A stretch of DNA of 64,000 bases from Lichtheimia corymbifera B2541 (GCA_000697475.1 JNEU01001130.1:1-64000); one strand, 5' to 3'. Counted from the stretch's first letter, positions 1 through 11,263 are shown. Program-made: numbers and translations. The notes: generated by a model from the letters alone, not told the origin.

Positions 1-2535
1 CCTCAACAGTAAGTTTCTATAACCTAGCAGTGATATTCAATTTATTGATTATGTGGTTTCTTTTAGAGCGAGCTTTAAAAAGAAAAGCCAAGGGAGACAA
101 AGACGAAGCTCGCAAATCAAGAAAATTGTCTGATAAAGTTACTGTCGTGGTGCCCTGTCCTTTATGCACAAAAGCCGGTATTTACGATCCGTTGAATCCA
201 CATTCACGCTCTTCGGCACGCAATTGCCCGCTAAGATCCCCGAATATCGATGACTACCTTAAGGCTGTTCTTCATGGAAACTTTTCTCGATCGGTTGTCA
301 AGATCGGATTTGGGAATTTACTCAGGCTTGAAGGCAACGATGCAATACGCTTCTCAAAGGAAGTAGAGCTTGCTGTTGATTTGGTGCGTTATGTTGCTAT
401 CACCTCTATGCTACTGGCTTCATTCTTTGTAACAAGATGGTTCAGCGACCACGATGCAGCAACCCCCACGATTATTCACATCCGCATTCTTCAACGCGTG
501 CCAGCAGCTTGTTCTCGGAAAAAACCCAACAGGGAGGGACTTACCATTGCAAGAGATGAGACAAGCTTTCAATGCACTCGCCATATCATCACCAAACATA
601 AGGGTGCCTATGCGCTTAATGGCACATGGACATTATTCTCCGATGTTGGCGTACTTATCCCAACAATCATCAGTCATTTTCACCAACCATACAGTCGAAG
701 CATTCGAAAGCAACGCGATCAATTTCTTCAAAGCATCCTTGACGGCACGTGCACCGGTAATTTATTTTTATCCGATCATGTGATCAAGCTCTCTAATCGA
801 TTTTCTTTAGGATACAACCCCTACCGCAGACATAAGAGCACTTGCCAGATACATGTTCAGCACCATAACCGAAGAGCCGAGCAGTTGGCCATCCAAAGTT
901 GATCGCACCGAATCAATGGAGCAGATTGTGAATGATATCTTAGCCGACATGCCGTTGCCAACTACGCCAATAAGCCCTGAATCCATCACAAGGAATCCTG
1001 GCCCGTACTTGTATTGGCGCTTCAAGGCATTGAAAAAAATGGAAGCCATCAATGAGACTCGCAAGAAGAATGAACTGGATCCCCTGAAAGTCTTCTCATT
1101 ATATCCATGCTATGGGTTCGTCCGCCAGCATATATCCATTGATATCACAGGGCTGAAGCAACTGCTTCGTAATGCAGGCTTGTCAAGGCATATATTATCA
1201 ACCCCTGATGGTGCAGAGATTAGTATTCATGAGCACAACACGGAGCAGTTCCGCAGGATCTTTCGCATTGAAAAAGTCCAGGGCAACAAGACATTTGCGA
1301 ATCTTATTTTGACTGACGGATATGCTACATCGGTGACCTTGGCCAAGCGTGTGGGTTCCGGTATGACAAGCATTCAGCTTGATGCCGAAGATTTCAATGA
1401 AGACGAGCTCAACAACCAGTTTGAATTATGGGGGGTTGATCCTGGAGAGAAAGACATATTCAGCGCAGCGAATGGTATGGGGCCCACAAGACATGAACAG
1501 AGATCTTTCTCCAAGAAGGGATACTACAACTTTGCCGGAACCATGTTGTCTCGTCAAAAGATGCTACAATACAAGCAAGAGAAGTTTCACGCTGTCGGTA
1601 GAGGAGAGACATCGATCGTTGAGCTAGAAGCCTTGCTCCCGACCAGGAAAACGTCTAGCCTTACTCGCTTACAAGAATACATTACGACATGTTGTATGAT
1701 TTTACCTGTGCTATGTAAACGCTACGATGCAAGATATACCGCGCTACGATTCTTGGATTACCAGGGAAAGCAAAGGGCGCAAGATGAATTAGTCAACATT
1801 CTCATCAACGGTGGAAAGAAGTATTCCGGAAGACGACCAAAAACAAAGAAAACGAAGACACGCAACAAACGTATCAAGTAAGTTTTATTACGGATATTGT
1901 GATATTTTAGCTAAGCATATATACATTAGGCGCGCCAGAAAAAAGAGGAAGAAGAAGGTGAAAAAGACAAAGAAGATGAAGAAAAAGAAGAAGACAGAGT
2001 AAGTCATGTGATGATCAATATCTTACTCATATACTTATCTAATATTGTCTTCATTCTATCGACCTTGCAGTGGACAACGGACAAAATGGAAACCACTTGG
2101 TTGCAACAAGCGGAAGAAGATACCTCTCATAGCACTTGGAGATGGCAAGTGGAAGAGACGATGGCGTGGGACTATGCCTGGATTGTCAGGAGTGTTACGA
2201 AGGAAACTACGAGCGGCCGAGAATCAAGGCAGATTGGTTGTCATCAATATAGATGAATACTTAACATCTCAGGTAAGAGTGTTATTCATCCTCTCCGCTC
2301 AAATAGTTGATAACACTTTTGATGCGATTAGATTTGTCACAATTGTCAACAACGGACCCTGCGTAACATGCAAATCGACGACATGAAACTTCACACTGTT
2401 CTCCATTGTACAAACAATCACTGCAGAACTATGTGGAATCGGGACAAGAACGCCGCGAAGAACATATATCAAATAGCTAGATCTCATATATTTGGTCAAG
2501 GCCGTCCTCTTCCCTTTGCCCGCCCATCCCCGTAG
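1..2535 (+). CDS. Fanzor (TnpB-like RNA-guided nuclease), 5' end cut by window edge
   Basis: Fanzors are eukaryotic relatives of the transposon nuclease TnpB: a RuvC nuclease guided by an RNA made from the element's 3' end. Visible exons are 1-8, 67-756 (with a frame break around 384-470, see findings), 811-1877, 1930-1998, 2071-2272 and 2332-2535. They are joined by introns 9-66, 757-810, 1878-1929, 1999-2070 and 2273-2331, all GT-AG with matching phase. The RuvC-I Asp is in GVDPG (codon 1438-1440), the RuvC-II Glu in NIDEYLTSQ (codon 2255-2257) and the RuvC-III Asp in NRDKNAAKN (codon 2443-2445). A CHNC...CTNNHC zinc finger lies between the last two, as in TnpB. A Lys/Arg-rich stretch (about 1820-2110) could be a nuclear localisation signal. 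A Cys/His knuckle (CPLC...H...C) sits near 160-230. Family assignment is confident from motif order. Whether the gene is intact is uncertain. Confidence 0.85.
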
Positions 2536-2567
2536 AAAAAACGGGTGTAGTTTAAGATTTCCTTAAG

Positions 2568-2589
2568 CAGTAGTTCACAAACTGGGACC
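2568..2589 (+). repeat. hAT-like terminal inverted repeat motif (single end)
   Basis: The sequence CAGTAGTTCACAAACTGGGA begins 32 bp after the Fanzor stop codon and resembles hAT transposon termini of the type CAGNGNTTCNCAAACTNNGG. No inverted partner was found by eye downstream, and the left flank of the Fanzor gene is outside the window. Its orientation reads as a left end, so it may be an old solo end rather than the right terminus of the Fanzor carrier. Confidence 0.3.
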
Positions 2590-2779
2590 AATCAAATGAG
2601 ATGTCGGAGGCATCAGTAACAAGATCCAGTTAGATTTGGGCTCTAATTTCTTCAATTCTCCAGACTTTGAACGCTATGCTGCCTTTATTATTGATAATAA
2701 TACTGCGTAGCTAAGGTGGATATCAATTGTTTAATTACACAACATTGTCTTATCTACAGGTATCTATATTCAAACTCGT

Positions 2780-4478
2780 TCAATCACCAGTATTGGACGA
2801 CGTGGAAGATCCCCAGCGATTAAGCGACCAGTCTGTGATGGTACCCTTATACTTTTCCCGGACAAGCTCTTCTACAGAGAGTTTGAGTGATCCCATCAAT
2901 GATCCTATAGCAGAAAAAGACATAACGTCAGTTATGATCATGACTATGCTCACCTCACCATGATAGACCTACCCCCAATCCAGCCTCGGATGTTGTTCAT
3001 AAATATACGTCCAGCACCAGGATTATTCTCTGAACGATCAACAAAGAGCACCCACTTATGAAGACCGAGCAAGCTGCCATACCGCTTTCGTTCGTATGCC
3101 GTTGGATCCCTCATTACGCGTAGTAATTCCTGTTTCAGTCTCGAGTGGAATCCCGGTAGCATGCTTGTACCACCAATGACAAGCAATGACTGCATCAGAG
3201 GTTTACGAAGATCAGGTTGAATCTATAGACAATAAAGAGTTACAATGATGATGGTGTTGCGTGGATATTGTTGATATTAACCTTTAGCATTGCGTCTAGC
3301 ACGCTGTGTGTAATACTTGGTTCATCTTCATCGCTCCCTTCGAACAAAACATCGGCTGCACGTTCACGGATCCAACCTGGTATCAATAAAGTAGCATTGG
3401 TGCCATCCTTCAATGGTAAGGGGTAGTATGTATCGGTAGCACTACTCAAGTTCTTGTAGGCGGTAATTGTATCGTTCTGTTGTTCTATACTGACAAGAAG
3501 AGGAGAGCAGAAAAGAACGGTGGCTTTGATATCTTCAATCACTTCAAAAGTGAGGGCGTTTTCAGGGACAGTGGTGTGGGGTGCCAAGGAGCTGTGTAGA
3601 TGTGAAGGAGGTATATATCGTGCATGTTCGAGCAATAAGGATTTTAATCGCTGGCCAATAGCGCGCCCTGCAAGTGGTGTAGTGGTAATATGAGGTATAA
3701 GTGGCCGTGCTGCATAGATCTATAATGGGAAGATTCGGAATTGAGTCGTTTGTTATTCATTGTGTGCATAGAAAGGTACATACAGGAAGTATACTTGTTT
3801 CCAAATTCCCACAATCTATCACCAAACCAGTGGTTGTTCCTGTTGTCAATAAAGCCATCAAATGTGTAGGGACGAAAGAGATAGAAGGCACTTGGAAATG
3901 GTGAAATAACAGATCGGCCAAGGTATTCTTGAGGGCAATTGGAGCCAATGGAGATTCTGTCAATACTACTTTGCGGGACTTTGGATCTGTCAACAGCAAT
4001 CTACCGATATTGACGTTTAGTGCACATGGTTTAAACAATACAAAAGCTTCGACCCATACCGGTAATAAATATCATGCAATAATCGTTTGAGCTTTTCTTC
4101 AAGTTGTGCAAGATCGCTTTTCATCATAAAGTCAAGGTCGTAAAGTTCGGCTGGCTATATTATTATCAGAGACCGTTAAGATGCTAGCAAAGAGACGTTG
4201 TTTATTGAAGAAACCCTTACCTCATCGTCCATTCGATAGGACTCCCCCTCTCGACCGACTGAGTGCTGCAGCCGTGAACAAGTAGACACAACGTGCCTTG
4301 GATGAGACTCTCCTGAGAAACCGCACTTGATGTACAGGGAGCCAATATCGAGCACGACGCGATCTTCAGTGCCATATATGGATTGTCGTCGAGGAAAACT
4401 GTGGAATGAAGTAGAAGACGTATAACTGGAAAGATAGTTGGAGGAAAGTGGTTCCGATGAGACTGATGTTGTTGTCAT
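2780..4478 (-). CDS. ARP10: Actin-related protein 10 (dynactin pointed-end subunit)
   Basis: This divergent actin-fold subunit caps the pointed end of the Arp1 filament in dynactin, the activator of cytoplasmic dynein. Six exons on the minus strand can be joined in frame. The N-terminal phosphate loop reads VVLDIGSLYIKCGFSGE. Further on come VVLTESPLAP, PTHLMALLTTG and VIDCGNLETSILP. Near the C-terminus are LLVIGGTSMLPGF and RGWIGGSLMGSLKLS, the last pair spliced across an intron. The order and wording match animal ACTR10 closely, including the Ser-Met-Leu-Pro-Gly motif. The Ser/Thr-rich N-terminus (about 30 residues) is an extension. The start codon lies 164 bp from the divergent SUMO start, so the two genes share a promoter region. 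The 3' end faces the Fanzor gene, 244 bp away. Confidence 0.9.
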
Positions 4479-4642
4479 TGTTGCAGCTGTGTTGGTTGAC
4501 AGTGGGAGGTGTGCAGTGGAGAAGGTAGCTAAAGCACCGCTTTTTGGTTACAGACCTCGCAGTAGCCACCATTCGAAATACCGACAATCGATAAAGTCAG
4601 TCAACTTGGTGAATTGATTTCTTATCCGCTTTGGTTCAAGTC
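4479..4642. promoter_or_regulatory. Shared divergent promoter region of ARP10 and SUMO
   Basis: Only 164 bp separate the ARP10 start codon (minus strand) from the SUMO start codon (plus strand), so both 5' UTRs and core promoters must lie here. No clear TATA box is visible. Confidence 0.5.
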
Positions 4643-5059
4643 ATGGAAGAAAACAAGATCGAAAAGAAAGAACCCGTGAGTGCTGAGCACATCAACATTA
4701 AAGTTGTCAGTGGTGTAAGTATTGAAAAACAGCTATTGACATGAGACATATGCCTAAAGGCGCTTGTAGGATAGCAATGAAGTATTCTTCAAAATCAAGC
4801 AAACCACTCCATTGCGGAAACTGATGGATGCTTACTGCGAACGTCAAGGAAAGGCTGCTGATTCCGTTCGTTTCTTGTATGATGGCCATCGCGTACAGTC
4901 TACAGACACACCTCAATCGGTAACTTTTTAGTATGTAATACTAATACTTGCAACTCACTTATGTTTTCTTGTTCGCTGTAGCTTGATATGGCCGACGGTG
5001 ATACGATTGACGTGATGGTGGAGCAGATTGGAGGGAGCTTACAAAGCACGATGCAATAA
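4643..5059 (+). CDS. SMT3: Small ubiquitin-like modifier (SUMO/Smt3)
   Basis: A 99-residue ubiquitin-like protein that is conjugated to lysines by the Aos1-Uba2/Ubc9 pathway. Exons are 4643-4714, 4770-4919 and 4982-5059, with introns of 55 and 62 nt. The start gives [20 protein letters not shown], followed by the SUMO core with [20 protein letters not shown], then [19 protein letters not shown] and EQIGG. The Gly-Gly is followed by a short tail (SLQSTMQ) that a Ulp1-type protease would remove. No close alternative identity is likely. Confidence 0.95.
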
Positions 5060-5228
5060 AGTACACACTTTTTTGATGGTCTCAAGGCTTCATTGGCTGT
5101 TTTTTCCCTTCTTCCTTGCGTATGTGCATGATCCCCATGTGATTTGCCTTGTCAGCTTTTCCCGATGTTCATGATTTTCTTATACCATTACTTCAGTTTT
5201 TATTCTTTTAATTATATTTAATTATTCG

Positions 5229-6207
5229 TTAGTAGATTAGATGTTGCATTACAATAGCGATAATTCCAACGATTAGGTAGAGATTTGATAGAATATATCC
5301 ACGAACAGCGTTCGATGGCGTATCATTACTTTCTCTCTCCATTTGATCTGATAAAGAGGTTGACGGGCTTGCACTCTTGCTGCTAGTCGATGTGGGGCTC
5401 AGAGTATGCTTGCTGGTGGTCTGTAGGTGCATGACATTGCTACCGGTCATGGAAGAAACTGACGGAGTTGGGCTGGATGAAGCTTGTGAGGTTGACTTGG
5501 ATGGGACTATGGCGACAGGTTCTGGGAGATATGAGAAAATGAGATGCAACCTGAGTAGACGGCAGCGAGCTTACTTTTTATATCATGAGTATCTACCCCA
5601 CCCGAGCCTTTGAACCGGAATTGGTGTGAGTACGCCCAGCGATCCTTTGTACCAACTCGAATCCAATAAAGTCCATCGCTCAAGTCATTCAACGGCGATA
5701 CCTAATGTCAAGTTAGATCATTTGTATTTTAATTTAATAATATTAAACAACTGTCTATGACTTACCGTGTATGAATTGGATGAGCAGGGCACGGGTGCAT
5801 GTGGATCAGTTATATAAGCAACCAACCTGACCAAAATAATAATCATTAGGATTGGTGTCACTCCAGAATCGAGAACAATAACCATCACTTACTGGCCATC
5901 CGTGATGTTGCCATTCATCAACTGAATATCGCAAAATGCATTGTTTTCAGAAGCCTCAGATTTCCAATGAATATTTCCTTTCCCGCCTGAAGTCTATTGC
6001 TCGAATAAATTAGCCAAATCAAAAGCTTGTCCTTGCACTTGGCTTACCCAAGTTGTGTTAGCCCAAGGTTCAAGGAGCTATGGAAATACAGTATGATGAG
6101 CTTTGAGTGGTGTGCCTCTGGTATAATTCTCTTACAGCAATATCGGCAAGGGCACCAAGTCCCATGCTTGCAGATATGATGGTCAATAGGATCCCAGTAC
6201 TTTTCAT
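5229..6207 (-). CDS. Kre9/Knh-like secreted protein, probably GPI-anchored
   Basis: Six exons join in frame on the minus strand. The chosen start (6207) gives a signal peptide, MKSTGILLTIISASMGLGA. It is followed by the Kre9/Knh1-like N-terminal domain pattern: PWANTTWTSGGKGNIHW, then a strand with QLMNGNITDGQLVAYITD, then LSDGLYWIRVGTKDRWAYSHQFRF. Next comes a Ser/Thr-rich stalk of about 80 residues. A hydrophobic C-terminus (YLIVGIIAIVM) fits a GPI-attachment signal or a single membrane anchor. Proteins with this domain are linked to beta-1,6-glucan and wall assembly in yeasts. Function here is inferred from domain architecture. An ATG further upstream (ORF to 6411) lacks a signal peptide and was not used. 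Confidence 0.75.
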
Positions 6208-7441
6208 GATAGATACAGGTATTACTCTATAACATCTTCTGCTGTTATATATATTTCGGCTCTCCAAAACAGCCGAGGCAATACCCAGTGTCTCGGATTG
6301 TGATCTGTCAGGTTCATCAACAAACAATCCAGCATTAACAAACATCGACGATAGGGCTTTCAAGTATTGTTCTTTACAGGACATGATACCTATAGCGCAA
6401 ACTAGCATCATAATTCCCTCTGATTATCTCCGAAAGGCAACTTGGTAGACTAAGAAACATAGGCATCCTTGGTTATAAGCATCTTTTACCAAGCTCAACC
6501 TTTTGATTAATACATTGGAAGAAGAGGTATTGCCATCATTGATATCAAATTTTCAATAATCACATCTCATACCGCATCAAGAATATCTTTGCTATTGAGC
6601 CAGGACAAAAGAATAAAGATTCAGCACGAACGTGAAGAATGGACATTCTGTGAGCATAATAATACCTGTCGGTGACTGTAGCAACGACGTTATGTGGGGT
6701 TGGTACCTTAAATCCTAGGCTATAATCACCTTTATGAGCTTAAGATGCCAGCCATTCTTTCATGTCGACTACCTGTAAAAATTAGACTTAGACTTGTTGT
6801 TTGTCCCTCCTTGCACCTTTGTGAATTCCTTCTTGAAATAATGATAATAGACACAATGCATCTTTAATCACCACGTGCGAGGAAAGCTGAGCAAAGACTA
6901 CGACCATCGGAAAAAAGGGGTTTGTTTGAACGGTGCGACTCATGGTAAAGAGCGAGGTCAGACGGCCTGTGTTCGTAGAAACGTGCGTTCTTCAGTGACT
7001 AGAATCTAGAAGTATGTATTCAATGTGTTTGTTGCTTGGTATGGATCAGTGATACCGATGCACTGTAAAATGCTAGATGAAATGGGAATAACGTAAGACG
7101 CAAAATGCATATACATATGTGCTAAGGGGATTGCATGTTGCATAACATAAATGACGGCTACGTGGTAGAAGCTTTATTGTTGGAAGTAGTTGAAAATTGA
7201 AATATCGGTTGAAAAACTCATGCGCTAGCTATAAGGTCATAGAGAATTATAAACTACTAACGATAAAAGGGTATGACCATAGGGGTAGAAGCTGTGCCAA
7301 CATGCATTTGACATGAATGAATTGCTGTGATGATGTCATGTTTTCCTTGACAGGTCGGAAATCGCATTGGGGGTGGTGTTAAACGGCCGAACCTGAAAAA
7401 CAATTTTTTTTGGCTTCTTGAATACTGACAATACGACAATC
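6208..7441. other. Intergenic region
   Basis: About 1.2 kb between the divergent starts of the Kre9-like gene and mL40. It is AT-rich, with only short unconvincing ORFs and no tRNA-like or repeat structure seen. Confidence 0.6.
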
Positions 7442-7867
7442 ATGAGCTGTGCTGCCAATCGCTTTTACCGCATCTCTTCACAACAAATACGACGCATTTC
7501 TACTCGATCAGCCGGCAACACCACTACTAACAACGATCCCCGCCTCGAAGTCATTCGCCGTGTTTTGTTCGAGCCACCTGTACGAGACAAACTTATATCA
7601 TTAGAAGGCGAGGCAGCAGAACAACATGAAACTATTGAGCAAGCATGGAAATTACATCAAATGCGACAACGAGAACAAAGACAGAGATCAATGGAAAGGC
7701 AGTTTCGAGCTATGCATGCAGCCATGACAGAACTAGAGAAAACCAGCGATCGATTGTACAAAGGAGCCATTGTCAAAAGCCGTCATATCACGTATCCAAA
7801 GCAAGCCAAGATACCTTCTGAGACACCTTCGCCTCAAGGTTGGGATTATGCATACAAAAGTACATAA
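7442..7867 (+). CDS. Mitochondrial large ribosomal subunit protein mL40
   Basis: A single-exon, 141-residue protein of the mitochondrial 54S ribosomal subunit (human MRPL40, yeast Mrpl28 family). The N-terminus is Arg/Ser-rich with no acidic residue in the first 35 (MSCAANRFYRISSQQIRRIS), typical of a mitochondrial presequence. The middle is a long charged helix (EQAWKLHQMRQREQRQRSME). The C-terminal part contains LEKTSDRLYKGAI and a Pro-rich ending PSETPSPQGWDYAYKST, which parallels the ETPP...GYQPP end of MRPL40. An in-frame ATG at or just upstream of 7418 would add eight residues. The Met at 7442 gives the better presequence. Confidence 0.75.
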   Translation: MSCAANRFYRISSQQIRRISTRSAGNTTTNNDPRLEVIRRVLFEPPVRDKLISLEGEAAEQHETIEQAWKLHQMRQREQRQRSMERQFRAMHAAMTELEKTSDRLYKGAIVKSRHITYPKQAKIPSETPSPQGWDYAYKST

Positions 7868-8103
7868 AGATAATTGTAGCTGTTCATCCTTGCAATTCAC
7901 AAGATTTAATATATACATCCATTGTGTGTTTTTTATGCTATTCATTTGTGGACTAGTCTATAATGAGGTGTGATATGGTTTCCCTGTGTGTGAGCAATGA
8001 AAAGGGGATATGGCAACTCAAAATCAGTCATGATGCTTAAAGGGCACAAATGATAAGCATCATATTTTTCTCCGCTCCTTTAACTCAAAACGTTGTCCAC
8101 AAC

Positions 8104-9805
8104 ATGAAGAGACACGCGATGCGTAAGTGGTTTATTAACCCAAGCAACGTTTATTTAACACAACCGATAGAGAGCACAGAATCGAAAAAGGCAATGCGGA
8201 TTCACCCTTTTTTCTCGCAGCAGCGCAATCCTATTACTTGGGTTCAGGAGCTTCCTTCGGTGATCATTGCTAGAACAGACACGAGTGAATTCAGGAGTAG
8301 CCGAATCGCAGCCTTTGACCTTGTAGGTATTATATGTTCGGTAGAGCGGTGCGTGTATCTAAGTATATTGCTAGGATGGGACCTTGATCAAAACGAAAAG
8401 TGGCCGTGTCCACTCAAAAGATAGTGGTGATTGGCAATGGTGGCACAAAGATATTCCAACGACTATGCAGAAACTCCAAGATGATGGGTAAGGAGATTCC
8501 TTCATCACAGTAACATGGAGCCCTTAATGATTGTATTAGATACGGGATCGTCATTTTCTCGAATCAAAATGGGTTAAATACCGACCAGCGCTTGAAGAGT
8601 TTCAAGACCAAGATTCAAGATATACTTGGCCAGGTATGGGGCATATCCAATGTTGCTATCGTAGTTTACTAAATGGGTTTTATTGTGTAGCTACCAATGA
8701 ATATATGGTTTATGGCTTCTCTGGAGAAGGACCAATATCGTAAACCAATGACAGGGATGTGGGAATGGTTTGAAACGGTGGCGAATCATGGCAATACTGT
8801 TGGTAAGACATCAGTGCGTATACTTTATGCTTTGTCTAAGATTATGTATAGACTTTGACAAGAGTTTCTATGTGGGTGATGCAGCTGGACGGCCAGATCA
8901 ATGGAAAGAAGGGCTCAAGAAAGACCATTCTGCTGCAGACAGGTAAGGGAAATGAGCATCTTTTGCGTGTATTTGATACTAAAGGGATATTTGACAGGAA
9001 ATTCGCAGCCAACACGGGATTGACGTTTTATACACCAGAAGAATATTTCCTAAAAGAAGCACCTGCACAATACTCTTGGGGCTCTTTTTCTCCACAAGAC
9101 TATTTACATCCTTGTACGTCTTAAGGGGTTGCTGTTCAGTTGCAAGACATTGAGTTAACGTAATGCACCAGTGCCACTCTTCACACCAACGTCATCACCC
9201 CTTGTACCAGTGACTCCAACGATAGAAGTGATCGTCTTTGTCGGTTATCCAGCAAGCGGCAAGTCCAAATTTGCAACAACTTATTTGACGCCAAAAGGAT
9301 ATGTGTACGTAAATCAGGTATGAGTTTTCCCCTTTGAACCGGCAAGAATCAGGCATTTAATTACCTTGTCATAGGATACGTTACGGACCAAAGAAAAGTG
9401 TATCGCGGCTTGTGAAAAGGCATTGAAAGATAAAAAACCGGTTATCATTGGTAAGTAGTGGCATTACTGTTCCGAAAAGAGTCTCTAATACAAAATCTAG
9501 ATAATACCAATCCTAATGCTGCTAGTCGAGCACCTTATATCAAATTGGCGGCAGAGGCTGGTGTACCTGTACGCTGCTTTCGCTTCACTGCAGATGAACA
9601 TTTGGCGCGCCACAACAATATGTATCGAGCTGTACATGACAGTGATTCCGGTCGACAGGTTTTAAGCGATGTCGTATTTCGAACCTTCAAGGCACGGCTT
9701 CAGGAACCAACCCTGTCAGAAGGATTTAAGGAGATCAAACACATCAACTTTAGATTCGATGGCTCATCTTTAGAAAAAGCTAAATGGTCGAAATGGATGA
9801 TATAA
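8104..9805 (+). CDS. PNK1: Bifunctional polynucleotide kinase / 3'-phosphatase (PNKP)
   Basis: Repairs DNA strand-break ends by removing 3'-phosphate and adding 5'-phosphate. About nine exons join in frame. The HAD phosphatase domain comes first: FDLDGTLIKTKSGR (the nucleophile Asp pair is split by the first intron, starting at the GT after FDL), then VIFSNQNG, then SFYVGDAAGRPDQW. The kinase domain follows: Walker A GYPASGKSKFA, VIIDNTNPNAASR, then RCFRFTADEHLARHNN and the C-terminal INFRFDGSSLE. There is no FHA domain at the N-terminus, as in fission yeast Pnk1. The start at 8104 (MKRHAMRKWF) was preferred. An in-frame ATG at 8050 would add 18 hydrophobic residues. Confidence 0.93.
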
Positions 9806-10091
9806 AATAAATTAGCGAGCTCTGTATCATATCACTCGATGCCAAAAGTCTTCTACATATATTGTTGCATCTTGTACTGCTAACATGATCCCGCCACTGC
9901 ACCCCGTCCATCAACCAGGAATCTCTATAAAGTCACATGACAATTCAAAAGTTCATTTATTGGAAGAAACTCAGCGCACTGGATCGTCGTCATGCTCGGT
10001 GCTTGTGTAAGTTTGATCTCAAGAGATCTTCTTTTTCTTCTGTGGTAACCCGGCCTACTATTACTATCTTTATTTATCTATTCCTTTTGTG

Positions 10092-11263
10092 ATGGGCGTT
10101 TTCGAACATTACTCTCGGAAATGCTTCGTGATAAGTGGGGCAGTAGCGATTGCTCTAATCATGGTGTGCCTCAAGTTTACAAGCCCATGGGTCGAAGACC
10201 ACAAGATGAGCCCGGTTATTGCAGCAAACCATAGCAATGCAGATCCCTGGTATTGTTCATGCTATCCTTCCCAAGTCGACGACAGCAACAATAATTCCAG
10301 CGTACAAGAAACTCAAGGTGCTATTCTACCTGATGAAAAAGGTCAAGCAAGTCCACTTGTTGTACCTGAATCCTTCAACAAACCCGACCAAGAGCTTGTG
10401 GATAAGATCAATGGCAACATGGACGACAAACGAGTGTTGATTGTAGCAGCAGCGAATTATGGAATGCGAGAATATGTATACAACTGGATCGAATCGTTAA
10501 AGCGTACCGGAGAGGGTGACAGATTCTTGGTCTTTTGTTTGGATGATCAATTGTACAGCCATATGGTAGCAGCTGGTTATGAACAACATGCAGCAACAAT
10601 CCCTCGGAGCTGGTTCCATGACGAAGTTCATTCTGATTTTGAAGAATATTACAGCATCAAATACCGTATCATCACGCACGCTAAAACATTGATTGTCCAG
10701 CAATTGCTATATATGGACGTAACGGTGTTGTTCTCCGACGTTGATGTTGTCTGGTTACGCCCACGACTACGCGACTTTATGTTGACATTCCTCCAAATAC
10801 GTTCCAAGACACAGGCGATATTTCAGCAAGAAGGAACCGATCAAAAAGTCATCAATAGCGGCTTTTATCTTATGCGACCCAGTGACGACATGAAACGCTT
10901 GTTGGCCGAGACAATCTACCTCGCAGACACTGATAAAACTTTGACCCAGCAGGGCGCTATGAACGCAGCCTTGGATCACGTTAATATGGAATTACGTTCT
11001 ACTGGTGTTGTTCTTTTGGATATACTGCATTTTCCCAATGGATATGTGTACTTTGAGAATGATTGGTGCCGCCAACATGGTGTTGATCCTTATATGGTGC
11101 ACGCTAACTATCTTGTAAGTAACAATTCTAATGGTTTAAAAAATCTTGCTTATGCGCAGTATGCTAGGTTGGTGATGACAAAAGAAAACAACTAGAAGAC
11201 AAAGGCTTTTGGTATGTCGATAAGCAGTGGCTTGATTCTATCGACGCGAAGATTCAACAGTAA
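10092..11263 (+). CDS. Type II membrane glycosyltransferase, nucleotide-diphospho-sugar transferase (GT77-like)
   Basis: Two exons (10092-11114 and 11168-11263) encode 372 residues. After a short cytoplasmic N-terminus comes one membrane anchor (CFVISGAVAIALIMVCLKF), then a low-complexity stem, then a nucleotide-diphospho-sugar transferase domain. Visible motifs are RVLIVAAANYGM near the domain start, the metal-binding DxD in LFSDVDVVWLRP, INSGFYLMRPS, QQGAMNAAL and VHANYLVG near the end. The splice at 11115-11167 restores VGDDKRKQLEDKGFWYVD, the usual end of this family. It likely acts in the Golgi lumen, adding sugars to glycoproteins or polysaccharides. Donor and acceptor sugars cannot be read from the sequence. 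The upstream codon at 10089 is GTG, so 10092 is the start. Confidence 0.85.

Noticed and set aside
1..2535. Possibility that the gene is a retroelement or plain transposase
   Set aside because: The D-E-D RuvC motifs and the internal zinc finger match TnpB/Fanzor. No reverse transcriptase, integrase or DDE motif is present in the visible part.
3661..3735. tRNA-like A-box motif (GTGGTGTAGTGGTAAT)
   Set aside because: It lies inside a confidently assigned ARP10 exon, and no B box or cloverleaf was found.
6208..6411. Upstream extension of the Kre9-like ORF
   Set aside because: The extension removes the signal peptide from the N-terminus. The Met at 6207 gives a normal secretory start.
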